Source: Wallemia ichthyophaga EXF-994 | Taxonomy: Eukaryota; Basidiomycota; Wallemiomycetes; Wallemiales; Wallemiaceae | DNA length: 64,000 nucleotides | Assembly: GCF_000400465.1 (NCBI RefSeq) | Contig: NW_008806277.1 | Span: 489,254 to 553,253, forward strand | Reading direction: 5' to 3' | Part shown: positions 54,986 through 64,000 of the stretch, piece by piece | Position numbering within the stretch: the first letter of the stretch is position 1 | Layout: every line of letters begins with the position of its first letter | Notes under the pieces: generated by a model | The model's input: only the letters and a program-made list of their open reading frames with translations | Told to the model about the DNA's origin: nothing | The model's database searches: none | Position numbers and translations under genes: made by a program

Positions 54986-56520
54986 ATGAGCAGTATCTAT
55001 AACTTAGAGCCATATACGAATGGGAAGGGTAGGCAGATTCTTAAGAATTTATTTAATTTCTAAAATCAGCGCTCAGTCCTCCTACAGACAACTGTTGGTG
55101 ATATCGAATTGGAATTATGGGGAAAAGAGTGTCCAAAAGCTGTTCGTAACTTTATCGCTCTTTCTTTAGAAGGTTACTACGATAATTGCATTTTCCATCG
55201 GGTCGTACCTGAGTTTATAGTTCAATCCGGTGATCCTACAGGCATTGGTACTCGCGGTGAATCGTTCTTTGGTGAACCTTTCGAAACTGAACCACACCAA
55301 CGTCTCCGTTTCAATAGAAGGGGTTTAGTTGGTATGGCACACTCTGTCGACCCAGACACAGCAGAACGCGACAATAGAGGCAGAATTCTGCGCACCAACA
55401 CCTCCCAATTCTTCATAACTATGGCAAGCACACCAGAACTCACTGGTACAAACACGTTATTCGGTAGAATTGTCGGTGATACCATCTTCAACGCTCTCAA
55501 AATTGGCTCTTACGAAACTGATTCGAATGAAAAACCCCTCTATCCACCCAAAATTAAGTCTATAAAGATCCTGATCAACCCTTTTGGCGATATCGTCCCT
55601 AGAATTACCCGTGCTGAGAGAATATCTCAAAGTAGAGCGAAAGAGGAGAGACAAAAAGAGCGCACAGAGGAAATGGCTAAACTTGGTCGAAAAAAAGCAA
55701 AGAAGAACACAAAACTGTTGAGTTTCGGCGAGGAGGAGGAGACTGACGAGCAACCAGTCCAGCCTAGCAAAATTAAATCATCTCATGATCTCCTAGACGA
55801 TAATACACTGCTAAAAGAGGATGATACTGGGCGAAGTGGGAAGGGTTATATTGAAAAAAGTGAGACTGAGGAAAAACAGTCGAGTAATCGGGACAAGAGC
55901 ATTGAAAATAAACCTAAAAAGACCCCTGATCTCTCTTCTATACGTAAACAATACACTGAAAACACAGACACGGAGTGGGTGCAAGTGACACATAGCCGAT
56001 GATCCCTTTAACATATTACAACAGCCTCAAAGAATCCATACGACACACAGAAGATGCCATACAATCTATTAAAGGTGGCAATAAGGGTGATGAAGGGAAA
56101 GCGACAAAGAAAGAACCCAACGATGACTACACGGCGATGTTGTCCTCGTACAAAAACAAAAACAAAAATGCAACCAAGGCGAACAAGAAGATCAATACAC
56201 TTGATCGCCTTAAGGCTTTCAAGGAGGGATTGAAGGGGGTGAGTGTGCAGGACGAACCAGGCGACAAGAAGGTTGAAGATAACGCTAACACACCAATTGA
56301 CGCACCTTACGACTATGACAAAGACGACGACGATGACCCTAATTGGATGAACCATCAACTCCACTCCTCGCAAACAGACCGGCTTCAGGACGACCAAGCT
56401 CGCAGGGCTGAGGTCGACTATGACGTCATCGATCCGCGTCAATTCAAGCGTGCACGGAAGCATGAGAATCCCAACAGTGACATACGCGGCCGGAGTGGAG
56501 GTGCGTATTCGAGGAGGTAG
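54986..56520 (+). CDS. CWC27: Spliceosomal peptidyl-prolyl isomerase CWC27
   Basis: CWC27 is a cyclophilin of the activated spliceosome. Proposed exons: 54986-55028, 55077-55943 and 56033-56520, 465 aa (human CWC27 is 472 aa). The first junction restores MSSIYNLEPYTNGKVLLQTT and VGDIELELWGKECP. The cyclophilin domain has FHRVVPEFIVQSGDPTGIGT and NTSQFFITMASTPELTGTNT. After about 200 charged residues the C-terminal end has DPNWMNHQLHSSQTDRLQDD and YDVIDPRQFKRARK, recognised from CWC27. The second intron is the uncertain part: without it the frame stops at 56002, and a separate frame begins with an ATG overlapping that stop. I join the two because both halves belong to one known protein. Confidence 0.8.
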
Positions 56521-56543
56521 AATGTGTATGTGAAGGGGTAGTG

Positions 56544-57188
56544 TTATGCATAATTTATTAAACTGATTGGCTCCGCTACGTATGAACAATGTCTTAACTC
56601 GACCTCCTCAAAAATATCTACATGCTTATGCTCTGCAAAAAACAAGTTCCTGAAAAGGGAGTAAGATGGTATATTTTTGTAGGATATTTTGACAGATAAA
56701 ATGCGCTCATTGTGTTCGTCTACATGGTGCTTGTAGTAGCTAAGCATAAGCATCATAGCTTCGCGTCCTATCCCCTTACCCCTGTAGTTTTTGTCGGCGA
56801 TCATCACTTCACATTCAGCGAGAGGAACATCATCATCGCCCATGTTGAGAAATATATTCACATCGCCAATTGGCTTCCCATGTCTTTCTCGCTCTTCACC
56901 TGGCAGTGTGTCGTAGTCACCCACACTACTATCCACAACTATAAACGCCAGCTTGTCGTCGTCTATGTGCCAGCTGCGCTGCATTGCATACTCGCCATCT
57001 AGAGATAGCGGCTCGGATGCTGTCAGCGTGCGCATTTCTTCGCTAGCCATCCACGCGTGGTAGCGCTGTACGTGTGCTGTTCTACAAAGTGGTTGAGACG
57101 GGACTTTCATGCCTGTGCCTTTCACTCACTTGTAAGGAACAAGCGACACTTTCTCACCCAGAACCACGGTATTAGAGTTGATTCTCAT
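56544..57188 (-). CDS. NAT9-type GNAT N-acetyltransferase
   Basis: Two exons, 57188-57130 and 57081-56544, encode 198 aa. Splicing joins MRINSNTVVLGEKVSLVPYK to TAHVQRYHAWMASEEMRTLT and ASEPLSLDGEYAMQRSW, the NAT9 signature. The acetyl-CoA loop is in YRGKGIGREAMMLMLSYY. Animal NAT9 has been linked to microtubule acetylation and stability; the fungal role is not established. An ATG within exon 2 would lose the conserved N-terminus. The gene converges on CWC27 with 23 bp between stop codons. Confidence 0.9.
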
Positions 57189-57263
57189 CCGTTAACAATA
57201 TCATAAATACAATAATCCAGGGTAATAAATTCAATTTCTATTCAACTTGTATACAGTTTCTAT

Positions 57264-57999
57264 TCAAATGCTTACACTCGACATCCTCTCAGCGATCATA
57301 TTCACTGTAATAACTGGTATCCCCCATATCGCAGCGAAGGCCATGCAGTCGGTCAATCTGGCCATGTCACCGTGAGGGCTATGAGGGTTGACAATCTCGC
57401 ATAAAAGGCCAGCTGGTGGCAAATGAGCGAGTATTGCAAGATCTGTGGCACTCTCTGTGTGTCCCTGTCTATTCACAGTGCCGCCATCTACGCACCTCAG
57501 CGGAACCATATGACCAGGTCTGTTGAAATCATTCGCAGAGGCTCCACTACCAGGCGACAACATTCTCGCAGTAAGTGCTCTATCAGTGGCAGATATACCA
57601 GTAGAAACACCTTTGAGATAATCAACTGTGACCGTATATGCTGTCTTATGCTTCTCAGTGTTCTCACTACTCATCATACCTATTTGCAGCTCTGATAAAC
57701 GTGCTGATGGTAGCGATATGCAGATATAGCCACTGCGCGGTGATGAGAAGACTCAACGTCACAAACCTTACCCACCTCGTCCACTTGATCATCCAAGCCA
57801 TCTGCTCTGCTGTAACACCGCAAGCTGGTAGTACTAAATCACCCTCATTTTCCCTGTCTTGGTCATCCATCACAATCACGAATTCACCCCGCTTGTAAGC
57901 CTCTATAGCCTCATCTATACTATTAAACTGGGTTTTGGTCTTGTTTGGATGTGGTGGCTCTGTGAGAGCATTGAATTCACTTGAACTATTCCTCGCCAT
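57264..57999 (-). CDS. RIB3: 3,4-dihydroxy-2-butanone 4-phosphate synthase
   Basis: RIB3 makes the four-carbon unit of riboflavin from ribulose 5-phosphate. Two exons, 57999-57776 and 57732-57264 (43-nt intron), encode 230 aa. The metal- and substrate-binding motif [20 protein letters not shown] lies in exon 1. Splicing gives [20 protein letters not shown], as in the family, and the second exon carries [16 protein letters not shown] and [15 protein letters not shown]. The product is monofunctional, without a GTP cyclohydrolase II half, as in other fungi. The unspliced exon 1 frame stops soon after the donor. Confidence 0.95.
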
Positions 58000-58139
58000 C
58001 GTCGACGTATTACGATAACAACGCTACACAAATCAACTAAACAAAGACCATATAAATTTAGGAAATGGAGAAAATATTAAAAATTACAATCAGAGCGTTG
58101 ATAATAACTACTTAAACTGCGTCAGTGCGTCATAAATTA

Positions 58140-59926
58140 TTACTTTTGTATCCAATAAGCCGGTGAATCGTGAGAGAAGGAAGAATTTCCCGAAGAATTA
58201 TCCCAACCAGATCCATTAGTTCTTCTAAATGGTGATCCAAACCCTCCTGAAGACATGCCACCGCCTCTAGATGACATTCCTCTTCCTCCTCTAGATCCTC
58301 CTCTGCCTCTACCTCTTCCACCAAACACACTGGCTTGTTGCATACAACCCGCAAACCAATCAGGTATCTCCTGCTTAGCTTCTTTGAGAATCTCAGACAA
58401 GCTTCTAACGATATTAAGGTTGTTTTGATTGAAGAATGAGATAGCATGTCCTGTGTTACCAGCTCTACCTGTTCTACCAATTCTATGTACGTAGTCGTCA
58501 ATATCAGAAGGTAAATCGTAATTGACAACGAGTGAGACGTGAGGAATATCTAATCCACGTGCTGCGACGGCTGTGGCAACCATCATTGGGTTAGTACCCT
58601 TTTTGAATGTGCTCAATGCATACTCTCTTTCCCTCTGATCTCTATCACCGTGAATTGCTGTGGCTCTCAAACTGTTTTGTAATAAGAAGTCGCACAGAAT
58701 GTCTGCCATTCTCTTTGTTTCTACGAATATCAATGTTCTGTTGTTCCCATCAGGCTCCATGTGGCCTTCCAGTATATCAAGCAAAACGCTCTTCTTTTCA
58801 AAGTCCTCAGCCCATTCAACTGTCTGTGTAATGTTTTCTGAAGTACTACCGACTCTACCAACCGACAAGAAAACTTCATCCTTAAGGAAATCTCTCGCCA
58901 ACATCTGTATCTCTCTTGGGAATGTTGCTGAGAAGAGGAGTGTTTGACGATCATGCACAGTTGGCATATCGCATCCCTGCACAATCTTTCTGATTTGTGG
59001 CTCGAAACCCATATCCAACATTCTATCAGCTTCATCAAGAACCAAGTATTTTACGTTTGCTAAGCTAATTTTACCTCTGTCAATGAAATCGCAAAGTCTA
59101 CCTGGGGCAGCACTCAATAAATCGCAACCTCTATCTAATTGTCTCATTTGTTCGCCAGATGGAGCGCCACCATAAACGACAGCAGGCTTAACCCAAGATC
59201 TGTAAGCGAATTTCTTAGCTTCTTCGTGAATTTGATTTACGAGTTCTCTAGTAGGGGCAAGGATCAAAGCGGTTGGATAAACCTTAGTACCACCGTATTT
59301 TGGAGGGTTAGGAGGTTGAACTTGGGAAGGACCATTTGAGAAACATGCAGAGAGGATTGGGAAAAGGAAACCACCAGTTTTACCTGAACCAGTTTGAGCA
59401 CAGGCCATTAAATCCCTACCAGATCCGACGATTGGAACAGAGTATTTCTGAACAGGAGTGGGCGTAGTGTATCTAGCAAATCTGATGTTTTCAATCAGAT
59501 GAGGATCTATTGGAGGGTTTGTGAATTCGGTGATAGGGTCAGGAACACCGTGACCTTTAGCTTCTACTGGGATAGCAGCGTACTTTTCAAAGTTGATACC
59601 AGTGCTTGAGTTGAGAGGATCGCCTGGCTCACCAAAGAGATCAATTTCCATTTTGTCATTACGAGGAGCAGGAATGTGCTGACCGTCGATCCATTTACCG
59701 CCACCGCCAGGTCTACGATTGAGATTTGAGCCGAGAGAAGGCTTTGCTGGAGAAGGTCTGCCTGCAAAGCTAGCGTTTGAAGGGGATCTAGAGAAAGCGC
59801 CTGGCATAGGAGTGCTAGCACCGACAGCAGGAGGAACAGAAGGAGATCTTTCAACTGATCTCAAGTGCGGTGGAACGTATTTTCTAGGTTGATTTACAGC
59901 GCCTGCGCCATTCACATTTAGATTGG
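58140..59926 (-). CDS. DED1: DEAD-box RNA helicase DED1 (first exon unresolved)
   Basis: Ded1/DDX3 unwinds mRNA 5' leaders during translation initiation. The main exon encodes about 595 aa, from [20 protein letters not shown] to the stop. Motifs: KYVPPHLRS near the N-terminus, Q motif region [65 protein letters not shown] and [13 protein letters not shown]. The C-terminus is Arg/Gly-rich, as in Ded1. No in-frame ATG precedes the conserved N-terminus: an acceptor lies at 59927, but the obvious upstream ATG exon (59974-59993) joins one base out of phase. The first coding exon is therefore not shown. Confidence 0.9.
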
Positions 59927-60080
59927 CTGTAATATTGAGTTAGTGAGGTGTTATATCCTGAATATTAAATTACTTGCACATTTTAGATTCCATTGTGGCC
60001 GTTTTGCGTAAAAAGAAGTGAAAATAATTTTTGAGTTGAGTATCTGTCTACAGGATACATAGAGTAATTTAATAAAATCA

Positions 60081-60968
60081 ATGAGAATTATAAATAGCGT
60101 TTGTAAGCAACTTAAGGAGGTTGCTTACACCCAGTCCAAACCACAGAAGCTTACTGCAAATCTCAATGATGCTTATGGCCAGTTTGAGTATACAGGCAAA
60201 GCAATTCTCAGCCCAAGAGATGAATTAAAGTATAGAATGGCAGTTTCTACAAGCGCATTTAGCCCGTCCACTTCAAACCAATTAGAAGGCCGCAAAGAAT
60301 GGCTCGAGAAGCAAAGAGAGTGGAGATACAGGCTACGCGGTATAAAGTACAATAAAGAAGACAACGTCAATTCTATCAAAGACGGCTCAATCACTTCCCT
60401 CTCGCAACAAAACGTTGTCGGTATCCCTGTCTTCCTCCCAAATATCTCATTCAGGCTGATGCGCAACCACACTCCACCAAATCAAGAATACAACCCTTAT
60501 TTGGCCACTTTTAGAATACCACGCTCTCTCACCAAGCAAGATATACGCTCTTATCTCCTCGCCGTGTATGGCGTTAAAAGTACGTGGATACACACAGACC
60601 TATACCAGCCACGCTTGATCAGAGGAATGACCATGCGTTGGAAGAGAAAGGGCAGAGGCGATGCTACTACCGGCAGAGGTTTTTACAAGAGAGCTTTGGT
60701 TGGCCTTGAAGAGCCTTTCTACTTCCCTGACGAGCCTGCTAGAGAGGAGTTAGAGAACAAGTATGCCTATAGTGAACGGGAATGGATGACCCGCAGAATG
60801 CTCATGGCTTTCTCAAAAGGCTGGAGATGGAGAGGTGTCAAGGAAACTGGCCAAAGAGGTGCCACGCAGCGACTTCCAAACGTGCTCACTGCCATCTCAA
60901 TGAGGAGGGCTGAACGCGAGCAAGCAATCTCCAATGAAGTTGAGAAGATTAAGCATTTGAGGTTGTAA
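60081..60968 (+). CDS. Mitochondrial ribosomal protein uL23m
   Basis: uL23m lies at the exit of the large-subunit peptide tunnel. Single exon, 295 aa. The N-terminus (MRIINSVCKQLKEVA) could serve as a targeting signal. The L23 core is seen in VVGIPVFLPNISFRLMRN, NPYLATFRIPRSLTKQDIRS and YLLAVYGVKSTWIHTDLYQP, followed by fungal extension sequence rich in Arg and Trp. The gene is divergent from DED1. I am confident in the family; the yeast counterpart is Mrp20. Confidence 0.85.
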   Translation: MRIINSVCKQLKEVAYTQSKPQKLTANLNDAYGQFEYTGKAILSPRDELKYRMAVSTSAFSPSTSNQLEGRKEWLEKQREWRYRLRGIKYNKEDNVNSIKDGSITSLSQQNVVGIPVFLPNISFRLMRNHTPPNQEYNPYLATFRIPRSLTKQDIRSYLLAVYGVKSTWIHTDLYQPRLIRGMTMRWKRKGRGDATTGRGFYKRALVGLEEPFYFPDEPAREELENKYAYSEREWMTRRMLMAFSKGWRWRGVKETGQRGATQRLPNVLTAISMRRAEREQAISNEVEKIKHLRL

Positions 60969-61045
60969 ATATAATTGAGATTCATTTTCCACGTTATGTC
61001 ATCAGGTATCACTCCACTTGTGACGGCCATCACTCTGTTTGTTAA

Positions 61046-62591
61046 ATGACGAGCAGCAGCAGCAGTGATAAGAACAATTCGGTTACATCTCCACTGCCAT
61101 CTCCGTCTGCATTTATACAGCGTTTGAACAGCTACTCCAAGCATGGCTTCGATATCCCAGAGCATATCAGGGTCAAGTGGGTCCCAGTGGTATTTAATGC
61201 ATCCACTAATCTAAGCTAGATTCGCTCCAATGAGCGTTCCTCGGCATCGTAGGCTCCAAACTGCCGCTGTCGCTACCTGGGCACTCATCCTGCCAATATC
61301 TCTTTCATTGTTTTTAATTTGCGTGTGGGTCAACTCATTTACATCAGATAATTTATTCAAACATTTCCAGCTCTTTCCCCCCACTCTGGCCTCTACTCAT
61401 CCCTTATCTCATCTGGGCGTTTCTTTTCGATGACGCACCCGAAAACGGTGGAAGACCGAAGCACTGGTTTAGAGATAGCGCTGTGTGGAGATTCTTTGCC
61501 GAATACTATCCAGTCTCGTGCGTTGTTTTTTTATCAAAATCTAACACCTTCTTACGTCAACAGACTAGTCAAGGCGGGTTCTTCGTTGTGTGTCTAGCAT
61601 CACTCTAATATCGCTTCAGGAGGACGAGCTATCATCTGAAAAAGCTTACGTGTTCGGTTACCACCCTCATGGAATCATTGGCATGTGAATACACCGCTGG
61701 TTTCATTCACCTTCTAAACTCACATACTTTGCAGGGGAGCACTAGCAAACTTTGCTTCGAATGCAACAGGATTCTCATCGCTATTCCCAGGTATCACTCC
61801 ACATTTACTTACTCTCACAGCCAATTTTCAAGTACCTTTCTATCGAGATCTGCTGCAAGCCATGGGTATATGTAGTGTCACCAAGCGCAGTTGCGAGCAT
61901 ATTTTACGCAAAGGTCCAGGCAATGCTATCACAATCGTCGTTGGTGGCGCTGCTGAGAGTTTGAACGCACACCCAGGTACTTCCGACCTTATACTAAAAA
62001 AGAGATTGGGTTTCATCAAAATTGCCATACGAGAGGGGTGAGTGGGGGCTTTGTGGGGTGTGTAGGCTCTTTGACACCCTGTTGCAGTGCTGATCTCGTA
62101 CCTGTCTTCTCATTTGTAAGTGAATATTTTATAGCCGAGTGCTTCTTTGACAACTACACAGGGCGAAAATGACATATACCAGCAACTATCAACTGAAGAT
62201 GGAAGCAATGTCCATAAACTCCAAAAGTCCTTTCAAAGGATATTTGGATTCACTCTCCCACTGTTTCATGGAAGGGGCATCTTTAATTGTTCGTTAGCTT
62301 TGTTGTTTCTTGCAGCCGTACTTAACGTATCTCTCTAGACAACCTCGGTTTGATGCCATACAGACATCCGATTGTATCTGTCGTCGGAAGGGCTATCCAC
62401 GTCCAACAGACTGCAAACCCTTCGCAGGAAATGATGGAAGATGTGCAAGCAAGGTACATAGATGAGTTGATGAGGTGGGTTGGTGTCTTGTCTTCCTCTC
62501 GTGCATTTTAACTTTCAAACACAGAATATGGGACAAGTACAAAGATGTTTACGCTGCAAATCGTACGCGTGAACTCACTCTAGTTGATTGA
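61046..62591 (+). CDS. Diacylglycerol O-acyltransferase, DGAT2 family
   Basis: DGAT2 makes triacylglycerol for lipid droplets in the ER membrane. Ten exons: 61046-61176, 61220-61324, 61371-61517, 61564-61573, 61620-61684, 61735-62037, 62088-62115, 62162-62288, 62339-62474 and 62525-62591; 372 aa, all phases consistent. Hydrophobic N-terminal spans are followed by LWPLLIPYLIWAFLFDDAPE and GGRPKHWFRD. The active-site motif is YVFGYHPHGIIGMGALANFA, and VVGGAAESLNAHPG, VPVFSFGENDIYQ and LGLMPYRHPIVSVVGRAI follow, as in the family. The fourth exon is only 10 nt and the intron after it starts with GC. Confidence 0.93.
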
Positions 62592-63775
62592 TTGATCAAA
62601 CATACATGATCATTTTTGTTTGTTTACACGTGAATAACTCACGATAAGTTGCTCAAATATCTCGATGCTATTTCCTAATTTATTGCCAGATGCATAAGTC
62701 GTAGGGCCAATGTAAAGCTCTCAATTTGCTTACTTCAATCGAGTACACGTAAGTACACTTTAAGTGAGGTTAGGTGGAACATCGGAATGAAATGGAGATG
62801 TTACAAAAACGTAAGACAAAAATGACTTTCAAATTTTCACTATTGTTAAACTTTTGAAATGCTTCCTATTCCTCCACTTGATCAGTTTCAAGCTCTCCAA
62901 TCTTTTCCTGACGAGCGCAAATCTTATCAGCCGCATCAAGAGCATAGCTTGGTATGACCTTCTTCCATGCCTTGAAAAGATCAAGCGTCGCTGGATTTGG
63001 AACACCTCCAGCGCTAAAGATTATTAGGTTAAACAATAACGTTACTGTCTTCTCAAACTTGATCGCCTTATCGTGTGCTACAGACTGCAGTCCAACTTTG
63101 AGGAGAGCTTAGCCATCCATTGTTTGCCAGTCGCGAACTGCTCTCTGAAACTTGGGGGTTAAAGTATATGCACAGTGCACAGTGGCATCATGCTTCGACA
63201 TCGCATTACCAACTGACTTTAAATTTACTTGCAGATGCATCCGAAGGTCACGGGCGCTTGGCATTGGCACTCCAGTCTCCACCTCGGCAACAGCAGCACG
63301 GAAGAACTTTGCAAGTTAATTGAGGATAGCGTCGTGACGCTTTGTCTTGCAATGAACTCGTTGAAGACGGGTGTTGTCGTGTCCAGGGTCATTTATGCGC
63401 CCACACTGAGACGTCTCACGCGCCCCAAGGAAGAAAGTCCGTATGTTAGGTGACGAGCCCCGATCTCTCCCTGACTTGACGAGAAACTTTCGATTGCCTA
63501 ATGGCGCTCGCCTCTCTCTGTTGCAACTATGTCTCAGACACTATGGAATTCAGGCTGCTCACTTAGACCTTTTTTTAGTCAATCTTCAAGAAAGGTTAGT
63601 TTTCCGTGGCTATAAAACATGCACATTCCTTTCATTTGTACTCTCAACAGATTACATTCGTTTCTATCTTTACATCGCTGTACAAGCCATTCCTCAAGTA
63701 TAAGAAAGAAACCTAACATTTTGACCAAAGAGGACTTCAAGTTAGCTTCGTCATTTCATCAATCTTCTTTGTCGT
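62592..63775. other. Region without intact genes before the reverse transcriptase relic
   Basis: No complete gene was recognised in about 1.2 kb. Short frames at 63120-63323 and 63443-63703 have no clear family, and stops interrupt every long frame. The stretch probably includes the decayed upstream part of the retroelement described at the right edge, but only the later part is recognisable. Confidence 0.4.
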
Positions 63776-64000
63776 ATGGTGATTCAAGGTATTGCACCTG
63801 GCCGTTCAATGTTGTGCGCCAGTCGACTCATCCCACTTGCCAAGCCCTATGGTGGGGTGCGTCCTATTGCAGTTGGCGAGATATGCTACAGGGTGATGAT
63901 GAAGTTAATCATGCGTACCTACTACAAGTCTTCCTGCTGGTTGCCCTATCAGTTGGGGGTTAGATCGAGTGGGGGTGTAGAGTGTTAGGTGACGAGACCA
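63776..64000 (+). mobile_element. Decayed LINE-type reverse transcriptase fragment (cut by window edge)
   Basis: The frame 63776-63988 encodes ASRLIPLAKPYGGVRPIAVG followed by EICYRVMMKLIMRTYYK and a C-terminal QLGVRSSGGVE. This is the conserved reverse transcriptase block of non-LTR retroelements: the xSRLIPLxKPxGGVRPIAVGE motif and the following helix. The frame ends in TAG, and no open frame continues upstream, so the copy is broken. It extends beyond the window. It may belong to the same family as the zinc-knuckle relic at 26888-27240; that is not shown. Confidence 0.65.

Noticed and set aside
57667-57775. Frameshift in RIB3
   Set aside because: A 43-nt intron with good splice sites explains it completely.

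Overview
The window is nuclear DNA from a fungus, most likely a basidiomycete with a compact genome. The evidence: genes are dense on both strands, almost every gene is cut by very short GT-AG introns (mostly 42-60 nt, donors usually GTGAGT or GTGGGT), and the set includes fungal markers such as a class I hydrophobin, Caf120/Skg3, Mif2/CENP-C with a cupin domain, and allantoin degradation genes. Wallemia-like yeasts come to mind, but the species cannot be fixed from sequence alone.

Layout. 1-1695: PH-domain Caf120/Skg3-like gene (minus, runs off the left edge). 3020-9337: S-adenosylmethionine decarboxylase (minus), coiled-coil protein (plus), COQ5 (minus) and cullin-1 (plus). 9688-11651: a many-exon unknown gene. 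12080-17396: secreted GH3 beta-glucosidase, UCH deubiquitinase, and an allantoicase/ureidoglycolate lyase fusion. 17639-20320: importin alpha and a Myb-like protein. 20432-24171: PIG-U/GAB1, RNA polymerase III subunit C11, mitochondrial uL29m, Rtr1 phosphatase, and an overlapping dolichyldiphosphatase-like gene. 24348-26353: DinB-like protein and an unknown gene. 26354-28158: gene-poor, with a decayed LINE fragment and an intron-containing tRNA-Gly(GCC). 28159-30878: hydrophobin and a secreted L-amino-acid-oxidase-like flavoenzyme. 30879-32706: gene-poor. 32707-36255: MSH4 (17 exons). 37275-39538: conserved fungal protein of unknown function. 39722-43418: RecQ helicase. 43671-48461: SH3 protein, ADGF-type adenosine deaminase, CCT4. 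48551-53767: Mif2/CENP-C, mitochondrial tRNA 2-thiouridylase, glutaminyl cyclase, mitochondrial uL3m. 53860-57999: NAD-dependent reductase, spliceosomal cyclophilin CWC27, NAT9, RIB3. 58140-62591: DED1, mitochondrial uL23m, DGAT2. 62592-64000: decayed LINE reverse transcriptase.

The genes are mostly housekeeping: polyamine, ubiquinone and riboflavin synthesis, ubiquitin/SCF, chaperonin, nuclear import, the mitochondrial ribosome and tRNA modification, lipid storage, splicing and the kinetochore. A smaller nutrient set covers purine nitrogen recovery (adenosine deaminase, allantoicase/ureidoglycolate lyase), an amino acid oxidase and a beta-glucosidase. Many neighbours are divergent pairs with 50-110 bp between start codons, so shared bidirectional promoters are likely.

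The points most worth a second look are gene-architecture oddities: the DAL2-DAL3 fusion, microexons (10, 12, 16 and 16 nt) in DGAT2, MSH4 and CCT4, a probable GC-AG intron, a possible 20-nt intron, overlapping Rtr1/PAP2 genes, and a DinB-like metalloprotein. I saw no CRISPR array, virus or prophage. All exon structures were deduced by eye from frame, splice signals and family knowledge.
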